This document shows positions 18,066 to 25,991 of a stretch of DNA of 64,000 bases, piece by piece. The stretch is from Pyxidicoccus xibeiensis (GTDB lineage: Bacteria > Myxococcota > Myxococcia > Myxococcales > Myxococcaceae): assembly GCF_024198175.1 (NCBI RefSeq), contig NZ_JAJVKV010000003.1, positions 1,157,746-1,221,745 of the forward strand. The letters run 5' to 3'. The translations under genes were made by a program, and so were the position numbers. Below the pieces are notes generated by a model. That model had not been told where the DNA came from and searched no databases. It saw only the letters and a list, made by a program, of their open reading frames with translations. Each line of letters opens with the position of its first letter. Positions within the stretch are counted from its first letter, which is position 1.

Positions 18066-18128
18066 GCCAGCGCGTCAGCCCGGCTCCGTGGGTGGTGGCC
18101 CCCGGAACACCGAAGCTGACGCGCTGGC
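18066..18128 (+). terminator. Long-stem hairpin after the dehydrogenase gene
   Basis: GCCAGCGCGTCAGC at 18066-18079 is the exact reverse complement of GCTGACGCGCTGGC at 18115-18128, a 14-bp stem around a 35-base GC-rich loop. It begins 14 bases after the stop codon. There is no T tract, so termination may be Rho-assisted or the hairpin may protect the 3' end. Confidence 0.65.
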
Positions 18129-18191
18129 GGGGACGTTCCGAGGCGCGTTACCGACGACAAGACGCCCCCGGCGGGCGGGGCCATCCACCGC

Positions 18192-18559
18192 CAAGGAACT
18201 CGGCCCGCTCCGGCCCATCGCGTGGAAGGAACGCTCATTCCGCCCGGGCGGCACGCCGTGCCTCCCGAGCCTGCCAGGAACGTTCATGCCAGGCTGGCCG
18301 CCAGTTCCGCGCCCCAGACCTGGAAGGAACCCTCATTCCGTACGGGCAGCCCCCGTGCCTCCCAAGCCCGCCAGTAATGCTCATGCCAGGCTGGCCGCCA
18401 GCTCCGCCCCCAGACCTGGAAGGAACGCTCATTCCACGCGGACCGTCCGCGCCACCGCCGCTTGGAAGGAGCGTTCCTTCCAAGCTGGCCGCCCGCTCCG
18501 CCCTGCGGCCTGGAAGGAACGCTCCTTCCAAGCTGGCCGCCCGCTCCGCCCCAGCGTGG
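18192..18559. repeat. Tandem array of palindrome-bearing ~48/97-bp repeats
   Basis: Between the dehydrogenase gene and tetR lies a non-coding array. The core is an 18-bp near-palindrome close to GGAAGGAACGCTCCTTCC, present at 18224, 18322, 18418, 18464 and 18512. Shorter variants sit at 18274 (CCAGGAACGTTCATGCC) and 18371 (CCAGTAATGCTCATGCC). Each core is followed by a GC-rich arm such as AAGCTGGCCGCCCGCTCCGCCC. Core spacing is about 46-50 bp, and units 1-2 and 3-4 match each other better at about 97 bp, so an older dimer seems to have been duplicated. A decayed partial unit precedes 18220. Intergenic sequence from 18560 to 18626 holds nothing recognisable. A related core lies inside sufD at 25798. 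Confidence 0.85.
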
Positions 18560-18626
18560 GCACGCCCCCATCAGCTGAGCTGCTCCACGGACGCGTACAG
18601 TCCGGTCGCCCGCCGTGCGCGCTCCG

Positions 18627-19283
18627 CTACGGGCCTCGCTCGCTCGGAAGCGCGGCGGAGCCCGGTATCAGCGACCGGGCGACGTGCTTGACGTACTCAG
18701 CGCGCGCCCGCTCGGAGCCCAGCGTGTCCGGGCTGGCGATGGCGAGGTGCAGCAGGCCCACGTAGGTGGAATACGCCTGCAGCGCCCAGTGGCGCGCCTC
18801 GCGCACCGGCAGCCCCAGCGCCCGGTACAGCTTCACCAGGTAGTCGATGCGCCGCTTCGAGACGCGCTCGAGCACCGGCTGGATGCGCGGGTCCGAAGCG
18901 CCCACCGCGATGGCGACCTCAATCTTCCCGTGCGGGCCGTCCTCGAAGGTCAGCGCCAGCAGCCGGTGCAGCCGCTCCCGAGGGTCGGACAGTGCCTCCA
19001 GCCGGGCGATGACCTCCCCCGTCGCCAGCTGCTCCCAGCGCGCGAGCGCGGCCTGGAGCAGCTCGGCCCGGTCCTTGAAGTGCCAGTAGAAGCCCCCCTT
19101 CGTCACCCCCAGCCGCCGGGCCAGCCTCTCGACGGAGAGGGCCTCCACGCCGTCCGCGAGGCTCCAGAGCGCGGCATCCGCCCAGTCCTCGGCCGACAGG
19201 CCGGGCCCCCGGCGCCGCTCGCGGATGTCCTCGAAACTCCTGAAGGGGGCGGAGGGGGGCGGGCGGGAAGAAGCGCGGCTCAT
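18627..19283 (-). CDS. TetR-family transcriptional regulator
   Basis: The 218-residue protein has an N-terminal TetR helix-turn-helix (VERLARRLGVTKGGFYWHFKDRAELL) after a 30-residue Pro/Arg-rich extension, and an all-helical ligand domain. The gene is divergent from the DUF6463-DUF2867 gene, and the 123-bp space between them carries a tandem palindrome at 19350-19381 that is the obvious operator. It most likely represses itself and the divergent gene, with release by an unknown small molecule. The start is uncertain because the ribosome-binding site before ATG 19283 is weak; a shorter product starting nearer the helix-turn-helix is possible. Confidence 0.92.
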   Translation of the reverse strand: MSRASSRPPPSAPFRSFEDIRERRRGPGLSAEDWADAALWSLADGVEALSVERLARRLGVTKGGFYWHFKDRAELLQAALARWEQLATGEVIARLEALSDPRERLHRLLALTFEDGPHGKIEVAIAVGASDPRIQPVLERVSKRRIDYLVKLYRALGLPVREARHWALQAYSTYVGLLHLAIASPDTLGSERARAEYVKHVARSLIPGSAALPSERGP

Positions 19284-19349
19284 CGTTCAACCCAGTCTGG
19301 AGGACCCCTTTCCTGGCGTCCAGGGCTGTCTCCCCGTCAGCCCTGTCCT

Positions 19350-19381
19350 ATACGGTACCGTATCGCGATACGGCACCGTAT
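19350..19381. promoter_or_regulatory. Tandem palindromic operator between tetR and the divergent gene
   Basis: ATACGGTACCGTAT (19350-19363, a perfect 14-bp palindrome) and ATACGGCACCGTAT (19368-19381, one mismatch) are separated by CGCG, so the whole 32-bp element is itself a dyad. CCTGTC and GACAGG flank it. The size and position fit two TetR dimers bound side by side, blocking both divergent promoters. Confidence 0.8.
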
Positions 19382-19406
19382 CCGATGACAGGAATGGAGG
19401 CCGCCG

Positions 19407-20276
19407 ATGCGAGTGACGACGGGGACGCTGCTGATGGTCATTGGGGCGCTGCACCAGGCCGTGGGGCTGGTGCTCTTCCGGGAGCCCCTGCTGGAGATGG
19501 TGCGAGCAGGCGTGTTCGACACCGTCGGCGAGGACACCAGCCCCCGGGCGGCCGCCTTCTGGTTCCTGGCGACGGGCCTCTTCATGATTCTCGCCGGAGC
19601 GCTGTGCCGCTGGGTGGAGCGTGCGGTGGGCCGCCCGCCCCCGGCGGGCTTCGCCTGGGGCCTGCTCGGCCTCGGGCTCTTCTTCGTCGTGCCCATGCCC
19701 GACACCGGCGGCTGGACGCTCTTCCCGCTGGGCGTGCTCGCGCTGTTCCGGGCCCGGGCTCCGAAGCCGGCGCTGCCGGAGGTGCTGCGGCCCTTCACCG
19801 AGGGCGCGGACCACGTGGACGTGAAGACGGTGGAGTCCGAGGCCTCGCTGCGCGCCTTCCTCGCGGGGCTGCTGTCCTACCAGCCCGCGTGGGTGACGGC
19901 GCTGTACGGGGTGCGCGCCGTCTTCGTCCGGCTGCTCGGGATGCGCCAGCACGGCATGCCTGGCCCCCTGCGCTCACGTCCCGAGGACATCCCCATGGCC
20001 CAGGGCAGCGCCGCGTCCTTCTTCACGGTGCGCCACGCCGAGGAGGAGCACGTCTGGGTGGCGAGCGCGGCCGACACGCACCTGGAGGCCCTGCTGGCGG
20101 TCGTGGTGGAGCCGGGCGAAGGCTCCCGGCGGCGCTTCCACGTAGTGACGGTGGTGCACTACCGGAAGTGGACGGGGCCGGTGTACTTCAACGTCATCCG
20201 GCCCTTCCATCACCTCGTGGTGGGCGCCATGGCGCGAGCGGCGGCGAGCACCGCACCCGCCGCGCACCCGGCCTGA
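19407..20276 (+). CDS. DUF6463-like membrane / DUF2867-like fusion protein
   Basis: The 289-residue protein has an N-terminal half with about four short membrane segments (GTLLMVIGALHQAVGLVLF, AAFWFLATGLFMILAGAL, GFAWGLLGLGLFFVVPM) that resembles DUF6463. The C-terminal half, about 125-280, resembles DUF2867 (FLAGLLSYQPAWVTALYGVR, VYFNVIRPFHHLVV), a soluble domain often found alone or beside NAD(P)-binding domains. GGAGG lies eight bases before ATG 19407. The gene is divergent from tetR across a strong operator, so it is probably inducible. The reaction, if any, is unknown; a role in lipid or small-molecule stress at the membrane is a guess. Confidence 0.82.
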   Translation: MRVTTGTLLMVIGALHQAVGLVLFREPLLEMVRAGVFDTVGEDTSPRAAAFWFLATGLFMILAGALCRWVERAVGRPPPAGFAWGLLGLGLFFVVPMPDTGGWTLFPLGVLALFRARAPKPALPEVLRPFTEGADHVDVKTVESEASLRAFLAGLLSYQPAWVTALYGVRAVFVRLLGMRQHGMPGPLRSRPEDIPMAQGSAASFFTVRHAEEEHVWVASAADTHLEALLAVVVEPGEGSRRRFHVVTVVHYRKWTGPVYFNVIRPFHHLVVGAMARAAASTAPAAHPA

Positions 20277-20294
20277 CCCGGGACGCCTCTCGCC

Positions 20295-21425
20295 CTACTT
20301 CGTGGTGGCAGGCGCGTCCTTGAAGATGGCCACGTGGGGCTGGCCATCCTCGCCCATGTAGCCGCGGTACATGCCGCTGGAGTTGAACGGCATGGCCACG
20401 TTGCCCTGGTGGTCCATGGCGATGATGCCGCCCTCGCCGCCCGCCTTCACCAGCACGTCGTTGACGACGTGGTTGGCGGCCTCGGGCAGGGGCAGCTCCT
20501 GGTACTCCACGCGGGCGCAGATGTCGCGCGCCACGGTGTAGCGGATGAAGAACTCGCCATGCCCGGTGGCGGAGACGGCGCAGCGCGGGTCCGCATACGT
20601 CCCGGCGCCGATGATGGGCGCGTCACCGACACGGCCGTAGCGCTTGTTCGTCATGCCCCCGGTAGACGTCCCCGCGGCGAGGTTGCCGGCCTGGTCCAGC
20701 GCCACCGCGCCCACGGTGCCGAACTTGTGGTCGCCGGTGATGGGGTCATGCCCCGCCGGGAGCGACGACGTCGGCTGCCCCGGCGGAGCGGCCTGCTGCT
20801 GCTGGCGCTCCTTCTCCAGCGCGCGCTGGAGCCCCTGCCAGCGCTCCTCCGTGTAGAAGTACTTCGGGTCCACCAGTTCCAGGCCCTGCGCCTTCGCGAA
20901 GGTCTCCGCGCCCTCGCCAATCATCATCACGTGCGGGGACTGCTCCATCACCCGCCGAGCCAGGTCGATGGGGTTTCGCACGTGCCGCAAGCCCGCCACC
21001 GAGCCGGCCATGCGCGTCTTCCCATCCATGATGGCGGCGTCCAGCTCGTTGATGCCGTCGTGGTTGAACACGGCGCCCTTGCCGGCGTTGAAGTACGGCG
21101 AGTCCTCCAGCACGCGGATGGCGGCGGACACCGCGTCCAGGCTGGTGCCGCCCCTGGCCAGCACGGCATGGCCGGCCTGGAGCGCCTGGGTGAGCGCGGC
21201 GCGGACCTCGGCCTCGCGCTCGGGGGAGAGGTTCTCCCGGGAGATGACGCCCGCGCCGCCGTGGATGACCAGGCCCCACTTCGGCTTCCGGGCCGGCGCG
21301 TCACCCGTGGTGAGGCGGGCCTCGTCCACGCGAGCGGACTCGACGCTGGTGCAGCCCACGGGGGTGAGCAGGAGCGCGGTGCTCGCGATGAGACCGCGAT
21401 GAAGGGGAGAGAGCGAAGCGGACAT
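20295..21425 (-). CDS. Isoaspartyl peptidase / L-asparaginase (Ntn-hydrolase)
   Basis: This plant-type asparaginase precursor has 376 residues. It should self-cleave before Thr237 in the motif GTVGAVALD, giving alpha and beta chains; the beta chain carries the substrate-site motif GRVGDAPIIGAGTYA. Other family hallmarks are WGLVIHGGAG, GKGAVFN and ELDAAIMDG. The N-terminus has a hydrophobic signal ending TPVGC, so it is probably exported; the Cys could be a lipid site but Pro is unusual at that position. It would hydrolyse asparagine and isoaspartyl dipeptides in the envelope. The second asparaginase-type gene in this window (61276) belongs to a different fold. Confidence 0.93.
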   Translation of the reverse strand: MSASLSPLHRGLIASTALLLTPVGCTSVESARVDEARLTTGDAPARKPKWGLVIHGGAGVISRENLSPEREAEVRAALTQALQAGHAVLARGGTSLDAVSAAIRVLEDSPYFNAGKGAVFNHDGINELDAAIMDGKTRMAGSVAGLRHVRNPIDLARRVMEQSPHVMMIGEGAETFAKAQGLELVDPKYFYTEERWQGLQRALEKERQQQQAAPPGQPTSSLPAGHDPITGDHKFGTVGAVALDQAGNLAAGTSTGGMTNKRYGRVGDAPIIGAGTYADPRCAVSATGHGEFFIRYTVARDICARVEYQELPLPEAANHVVNDVLVKAGGEGGIIAMDHQGNVAMPFNSSGMYRGYMGEDGQPHVAIFKDAPATTK

Positions 21426-21709
21426 TCGGTGGGCCTCCGGGGGCGTCCAGGGGACGAGGACCGCGAGTCATCAACCGCAACCGCCTGGACGGGGCGCACC
21501 GCGCCACCTTCCATCGAGCGGACCGCCCGGTCGGTAGCACGCCCTCCAGGGAGGTACAACCGGAGCGCCCCGAGAGCCTGCGTCGCCTGCCTGCCCCCTG
21601 AGCGGAGGGAGAGAGCGGCTCGAGGACCTGCCGCCCCCGGCATTCACGCGCCCGCGGGGCATGCACAGGGTCAGGAGCGACAGACTTCCGGGACAAGAAG
21701 GTGCGCGTG

Positions 21710-22384
21710 ATGAAGAAGCTGAAGGGCTTGCGAGTGGCGGTGCTGGCGATGGATGGCTTCGAGCAGGTGGAGCTGACCATCCCCGTCAAGAAGCTGAAGC
21801 GCGAGGGCGCGGAGGTGACGGTCGTCTCGCTCCACAAGGGGAAGATTCGGGGGATGAACCTGATGTACCCCGGGAAGAAGGTGCCCGTGGACGCGACGCT
21901 GCCGGAGGTGAAGGCGGCGGACTATGACGCGGTGCTCATCCCCGGCGGCTTCATGAACCCCGACGCCCTGCGGCAGAGCGCGCTGGCGCGGGACTTCGTG
22001 CAGGACGCGGACATGCTCGACCTGCCCATCGCCGTCATCTGCCACGGCCCATGGGTGCTGGTGTCCGCGGGGCTGGTGGAGGGACGCAAGCTGACCTCCT
22101 GGCCCGGCATCCATGACGACGTGAAGAACGCGGGCGGCGAGTGGGTGGACGAGGCCGTCGTCCGGGACCGCAACTGGGTGTCCAGCCGGGGCCCGCACGA
22201 CCTGCCCGCCTTCAACGCGGCCATGGTGGAGCTCTTCCTGGAGAAGATGCCGGAGGTGGAGGGCCGCCTCGAGAGCGCGCTGCCAGAAGCCCCGCCCCGG
22301 CGGAGGTGGCCGAAGCTGCTCGCCGGCAGCCTGGCCACGGCGGCGCTCGGCTTCGGCGTGCGCAGGCTGGCGGCCATGCGCTGA
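21710..22384 (+). CDS. DJ-1/PfpI-family protein
   Basis: The 224-residue protein has the DJ-1/PfpI core at about 7-185 with the nucleophile elbow AVICHGPW (Cys111, His112) and an acidic residue in DGFEQVEL (Glu18/Glu21). Family members act as glyoxalases, deglycases or peptidases; the subtype resembles YhbO/PfpI. A 40-residue C-terminal extension, Pro/Arg-rich then hydrophobic (LLAGSLATAALGFGVRRL), could be a membrane tail and is unusual for the family. ATG 21710 is preferred over the in-frame GTG 21701 because AGAAGG lies at a suitable distance. A GC hairpin separates it from the convergent suf operon. Confidence 0.9.
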   Translation: MKKLKGLRVAVLAMDGFEQVELTIPVKKLKREGAEVTVVSLHKGKIRGMNLMYPGKKVPVDATLPEVKAADYDAVLIPGGFMNPDALRQSALARDFVQDADMLDLPIAVICHGPWVLVSAGLVEGRKLTSWPGIHDDVKNAGGEWVDEAVVRDRNWVSSRGPHDLPAFNAAMVELFLEKMPEVEGRLESALPEAPPRRRWPKLLAGSLATAALGFGVRRLAAMR

Positions 22385-22400
22385 CGTCCCGGCCTGGCGA

Positions 22401-22422
22401 CGGGCCCGGGCTACCGGGCCCG
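22401..22422. terminator. Bidirectional GC hairpin between DJ-1 gene and sufT
   Basis: CGGGCCCGG at 22401-22409 pairs with CCGGGCCCG at 22414-22422 around loop GCTA. It fills the 43-bp gap between two convergent genes and is symmetric, so it can act on both transcripts. No T tract is present. Confidence 0.6.
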
Positions 22423-22427
22423 CACCG

Positions 22428-22970
22428 TCACATCCACCCGAGCTGCAGGCGCGCCACGTCCGTCATCCGCCCCTGGTCCCACGGCGGCTCCCACACCAGC
22501 TCGACGTTGGCTTCCTTCACGCCCGGCACCGACGACACCTTCTGCCGCACGTCGTCCACCAGCACCGGTCCCATGCCGCAGCCGGGCGCCGTCAGCGTCA
22601 TCTGGATGTCCACCCGCTGCCCGCCCTCCGGCAGTGGCTCGGCCTTGCACGCGTACACCAGGCCCAGCTCCACGATGTTCACCGGAATCTCCGGGTCGTA
22701 CACCGTGCGCAGCTGCTCCCAGACCTGCTCCTCGTTGAAGGTGCCGTCGTCCGCCGCCGCCCTCTCCTTGGGCGCGTACTCCTCGCCCAGCGCGCCGCCG
22801 TCCTTCTCGTCGATGCGGAACAGCTGCCCGTACGGGTCCTGCACCGTGATGTTGCCGCCCAAAGTCTGCATCACCCGCAGCTCCGCGCCCGCGGGCAGCG
22901 ACACCCTGTCACCACTGGGGATGATGGTCGCGGACACGTCCTGCTGAAGCACCGCCAGATTTCCTCGCAT
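22428..22970 (-). CDS. sufT: Putative Fe-S assembly protein SufT (MIP18/DUF59)
   Basis: The 180-residue product has the SufT layout: an N-terminal beta region (DVSATIIPSGDRVSLPAGAEL, TLGGNITV) followed by a MIP18/DUF59 domain (EEQVWEQLRTVYDPEIPVNIVELGLVYA, MTLTAPGCGMGPVL, VELVWEPPW). The Cys in APGCGMG is the conserved family residue. It acts in maturation or delivery of Fe-S clusters. ATG 22970 is chosen because GGGAGGGAGGGCGGC precedes it directly and the family N-terminus starts there. It is the last gene of the suf operon, 14 bases after sufU. Confidence 0.93.
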   Translation of the reverse strand: MRGNLAVLQQDVSATIIPSGDRVSLPAGAELRVMQTLGGNITVQDPYGQLFRIDEKDGGALGEEYAPKERAAADDGTFNEEQVWEQLRTVYDPEIPVNIVELGLVYACKAEPLPEGGQRVDIQMTLTAPGCGMGPVLVDDVRQKVSSVPGVKEANVELVWEPPWDQGRMTDVARLQLGWM

Positions 22971-22984
22971 GCCGCCCTCCCTCC

Positions 22985-23437
22985 CTACTCCGTGGACACG
23001 GCCTCGCCGCGTCCCTCCAGCGCCGCGCGCAGCGTGTGCCACGCGAGGCTCGCGCACTTCACCCGGGCCGGGAACTCACTCACCCCGGACAGCACGGCCA
23101 GCTTCCCCAGCGCGTCCACGTCCAGGCCCTCCGGCCCCTCCGTCACCAGCTTGTGCACCCGCTCGAAGAGAGCCTCCGCCTCCGCGCGCGTCCGGTCCTT
23201 CACCGCGCCCGTCATCAGCGACGCGGACGCCTTGGAGATGGCGCAGCCCTGCCCCTGGAAGCCGATGTCGCGGATGACGTCACCCTCCACCTTCAGCGTC
23301 ACCGTGAGCTGGTCGCCGCACAGCGGGTTGTGCCCCGCCGCCTCGCGGTTGTGCCCCTCCACCACCCGGTAGTTGCGCGGGCGCTTGGAGTGCTCCAGCA
23401 CCACCTCCTGGTAGAGGTCCGACAGGTCCGAGCTCAC
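22985..23437 (-). CDS. sufU: SUF scaffold/sulfur-transfer protein SufU
   Basis: The 150-residue protein has the three conserved Cys of the SufU/IscU fold: Cys40 (LCGDQL, with Asp42), Cys65 (GQGCAISKAS) and Cys128 (RVKCASLAW). The insert between the second and third Cys is SufU-like. In SufU systems the protein binds zinc and accepts persulfide sulfur from SufS, its neighbour here. The start is GTG 23437, overlapping the sufS stop as GTGA, so translation is coupled. No IscU-type chaperone genes (hscA/B) are in the window. Confidence 0.94.
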   Translation of the reverse strand: MSSDLSDLYQEVVLEHSKRPRNYRVVEGHNREAAGHNPLCGDQLTVTLKVEGDVIRDIGFQGQGCAISKASASLMTGAVKDRTRAEAEALFERVHKLVTEGPEGLDVDALGKLAVLSGVSEFPARVKCASLAWHTLRAALEGRGEAVSTE

Positions 23438-24657
23438 TTGAACACCTCCAGCACCTTGTGCAGCCCGCGCACGAGCGCGTCCACGTCCTCGCGCGTGTTG
23501 TAGAGCGCCAGCGACGCCCGCGACGTGGCCGGCACCTTGAAGTGCTGCATCACCGGCTGCGCGCAGTGGTGCCCCGTGCGGATGCACACGCCCTCGCGGT
23601 CCAGGATGGTCCCCACGTCGTGCGGGTGGATGTCCTCCAGCATGAAGGACAGCACGCCCGTCTTCTCGCGCGCCGTGCCCACCAGGCGCAGGCCCGGCAC
23701 CGACTCCAGCGCCTTCGTGGCGTACGCCATCAGCTCCCGGTCGTGCGCCGCGACGTTCTGCATCCCCAGCGCCTCCAGGTAGCGGATGGCCGCCGCCAGC
23801 CCCACCGCGCCCTCGAGGTTGGGCGTGCCGGCCTCGAAGCGGTGCGGCACCCGGTTGTAGGTCACCTTCTCCATGGTGACGGAGAGGATCATGTCCCCGC
23901 CGCCCTGGTACGGCGGCAGCGGCTCCAGGCGCTCCAGGCGGCCGTAGAGCACGCCGATGCCCGTGGGGCCGAACGTCTTGTGCCCGCTGAAGGCGTAGAA
24001 GTCGCAACCGATATCCTGCACGTCCACCGGGAAGTGCGTCACCGCCTGCGCCCCGTCCACCAGCACGGGGATGCCCTTGGCGTGCGCCCGGCGCGTCAGC
24101 TCCTTCACCGGGTTCACCGTCCCCAGCGCGTTGGACACGTGCGTCACCGCGAGGATGCGCGTGCGCTCCGTCATCAGCGCGTCCACCGCGTCCATCACCA
24201 GCTCGCCCCGGTCATCGACCGGAATCACCTTGAGCACCGCGCCCGTCTGCTCGCACAGCATCCGCCAGGGGACGATGTTCGCGTGGTGCTCGATGTGGGT
24301 GATGAGCACCTCGTCACCCGGGCCAATGTGCTTGCGCCCGTACGTCTGCGCCACCAGGTTGATGGCCTCGGTGGTGCCGCGCACGAAGATGATCTCCTTC
24401 GCGTCCCGCGCGTTGATGAAGCGGCGCACCGTCTCCCGCGCGCCCTCGTACGCCTCGGTGGCGCGCTCGGACAGCACGTGGACACCGCGGTGCACGTTGG
24501 CGTTGTCGTGCTGGTAGAAGTGGACGATGGCGTCGATGACGGCCTGGGGCTTCTGCGCCGTCGCCGCGCTGTCCAGGTACACCAGGGGCCGGCCCCGCAC
24601 CTCCTGGCGGAGGATGGGGAAGTCAGCCCGTACGCGCTGCACGTCGAAGCCGCTCAT
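23434..24657 (-). CDS. sufS: Cysteine desulfurase SufS
   Basis: A group II cysteine desulfurase of 407 residues. Lys227 in AFSGHKTFGPTG binds PLP; Cys365 in IRTGHHCAQPVM is the catalytic persulfide residue, on the short loop typical of SufS. HIEHHANIVPW (121-131) and RFEAGTPN are further family marks. It converts cysteine to alanine and hands sulfur to SufU for cluster assembly on SufBCD. ATG 24657 overlaps the sufD stop as ATGA; the open frame extends further upstream but only as a shadow of sufD. Confidence 0.97.
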   Translation of the reverse strand: MSGFDVQRVRADFPILRQEVRGRPLVYLDSAATAQKPQAVIDAIVHFYQHDNANVHRGVHVLSERATEAYEGARETVRRFINARDAKEIIFVRGTTEAINLVAQTYGRKHIGPGDEVLITHIEHHANIVPWRMLCEQTGAVLKVIPVDDRGELVMDAVDALMTERTRILAVTHVSNALGTVNPVKELTRRAHAKGIPVLVDGAQAVTHFPVDVQDIGCDFYAFSGHKTFGPTGIGVLYGRLERLEPLPPYQGGGDMILSVTMEKVTYNRVPHRFEAGTPNLEGAVGLAAAIRYLEALGMQNVAAHDRELMAYATKALESVPGLRLVGTAREKTGVLSFMLEDIHPHDVGTILDREGVCIRTGHHCAQPVMQHFKVPATSRASLALYNTREDVDALVRGLHKVLEVFK

Positions 24658-25991
24658 GCCGTCACCTCGCGCCGGGCCGTGCCCGGCAGCTTCAGGGCCA
24701 GCAGGCCCTCCACCCGGGCGCGCACCGCGGCCTGCGGCACCGCCTCCACCACCTCGCGCGCGAAGGCGAACGTCAGCAGCCACTCCGCCTCCGCCCGGGG
24801 AATGCCGCGCGAGCGCAGGTAGAACAGCGCCTGCGCATCCAGCCGCCCCACCGCCGCGCCGTGCGCGCACTTCACGTCGTCCGCCAGGATTTCCAGCTGC
24901 GGCCGCGTGTCCGCCTGCGCCGACTCCGACAGCAGGAGGTTCCGGTTCTGCTGCCGCGAGTCCGTGCGCTGCGCGTCCTGCCGCACCCGGATGAGCCCGT
25001 GGAACGTCCCGCGCGAGCGGTCATCCAGCACGCCCTTGTACAGCTCGCGGCTGGTGCAGCGGGGCGCCGCGTGGTCCAGCGCCGTCCGGTTGTCCAGGTG
25101 CTGCGAGCCCCGGCCCACGTACAGGCCATTCAGCGTGGCGTCGCCACCCTCGCCCGCGAAGGCCGAGTGCACCTCGTTGTGCGCCAGCACCCCGCCGAAG
25201 GAGAAGGCATGCGACGCGAAGCGGCTGTCCCGCCCCTGCCGCGCGTGCAGGCCGGCCACGTGCACCGCCGCGTCCGACTCCGCCTGGAGCTTGTAGTGGT
25301 GCAGGCTGGCGTTGTCCTCCAGCGTCACCTCCGTCACCGCGTTGGTGAAGGTGGCCCCCGGTCCGGAGCCACCCGCCACGCCCGCGTACGTCTCCACCAG
25401 CGTCGCCTCGCTGTTCTCCCCCGCCAGGACGAGGATGCGCGGGCTGGCCAGCACCGGCGCGTCCCCTCGGGTGAGGAACACCAGCTGCACCGGCACCTCG
25501 CTGACCGTGCCCGGCGCCAGCCGCAGCAGCGCGCCGTCGTCCAGCAGGGCCGCGTTGAGCGCGGTGAAGGCGTGCTCCCCCGCCGGGGCCCGCTGGCCCA
25601 GCATGGACTCCAGCAGCTCCCCGTCCTCGCGCACCGCGTCCCGCAGCGGCTTCAGCGTCAGCCCGCGCGGCAGGCCCGCCACGGACGACAGCTCCGGCGC
25701 CAGCCGCCCGTCCACGAAGACGAGCCGGGGCCCTCCTGGCAGGGCGAGCCCCTCCACCACCGCCGCCAGGTCCCCCGCGCCGCGCGCCTCCGCGGCTGGA
25801 ATGAACGTTCCTTCCGCGAGGGGCGCCAGGTTGGTGTACTTCCACGCCTCGTCGCGCGTCGTGGGCAGGCCCTGCTTCTCCAGCTGCGCCAGCCCCTCGG
25901 CGCGCACGCGCCGCAGCCACGCCGGCGTGGACGCCTCCCGCGCATGGAAGCGCGAGGCCACGTCCAGGAAGTGCGCCAGGCCGGCCGTCAT
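24654..25991 (-). CDS. sufD: Fe-S assembly scaffold subunit SufD
   Basis: The 445-residue protein has the right-handed beta-helix typical of SufD and shares the C-terminal block with SufB (HGAAVGRLDAQALFYLRSRGIPRAEAEWLLTFAFA). It forms the SufBC2D complex with its neighbours. The N-terminus has the usual helical domain (AWLRRVRAEGLAQLEKQGLP, TRDEAWKYTNL). An 18-bp palindrome related to the 18-kb repeat array lies in frame at about residues 59-64 (EGTFIP), in a loop before AAEARG. Both ends overlap neighbouring genes by ATGA. Confidence 0.94.
   Translation of the reverse strand: MTAGLAHFLDVASRFHAREASTPAWLRRVRAEGLAQLEKQGLPTTRDEAWKYTNLAPLAEGTFIPAAEARGAGDLAAVVEGLALPGGPRLVFVDGRLAPELSSVAGLPRGLTLKPLRDAVREDGELLESMLGQRAPAGEHAFTALNAALLDDGALLRLAPGTVSEVPVQLVFLTRGDAPVLASPRILVLAGENSEATLVETYAGVAGGSGPGATFTNAVTEVTLEDNASLHHYKLQAESDAAVHVAGLHARQGRDSRFASHAFSFGGVLAHNEVHSAFAGEGGDATLNGLYVGRGSQHLDNRTALDHAAPRCTSRELYKGVLDDRSRGTFHGLIRVRQDAQRTDSRQQNRNLLLSESAQADTRPQLEILADDVKCAHGAAVGRLDAQALFYLRSRGIPRAEAEWLLTFAFAREVVEAVPQAAVRARVEGLLALKLPGTARREVTA
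25798..25815. repeat. Dispersed copy of the 18-bp palindromic repeat core inside sufD
   Basis: GGAATGAACGTTCCTTCC differs from the array core at 18512 at two of 18 positions and is a palindrome around AACGTT except for one mismatched pair. It lies within the sufD coding sequence. Its flanks (GCGGCT, GCGAGG) do not match the arms of the 18-kb array, so only the palindrome is shared. Confidence 0.5.

Noticed and set aside
15416..18238. 940-residue minus-strand open frame
   Set aside because: It is antisense to the dehydrogenase gene, full of Arg/His/Ala without domain features; a shadow caused by high GC.
18192..18559. CRISPR array
   Set aside because: Units are contiguous degenerate repeats with no unique spacers and no cas genes are in the window.
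18088..18765. 225-residue open frame over the repeat array
   Set aside because: It only translates the repeats (WKERSF-like units) and runs into tetR antisense; no start signal.
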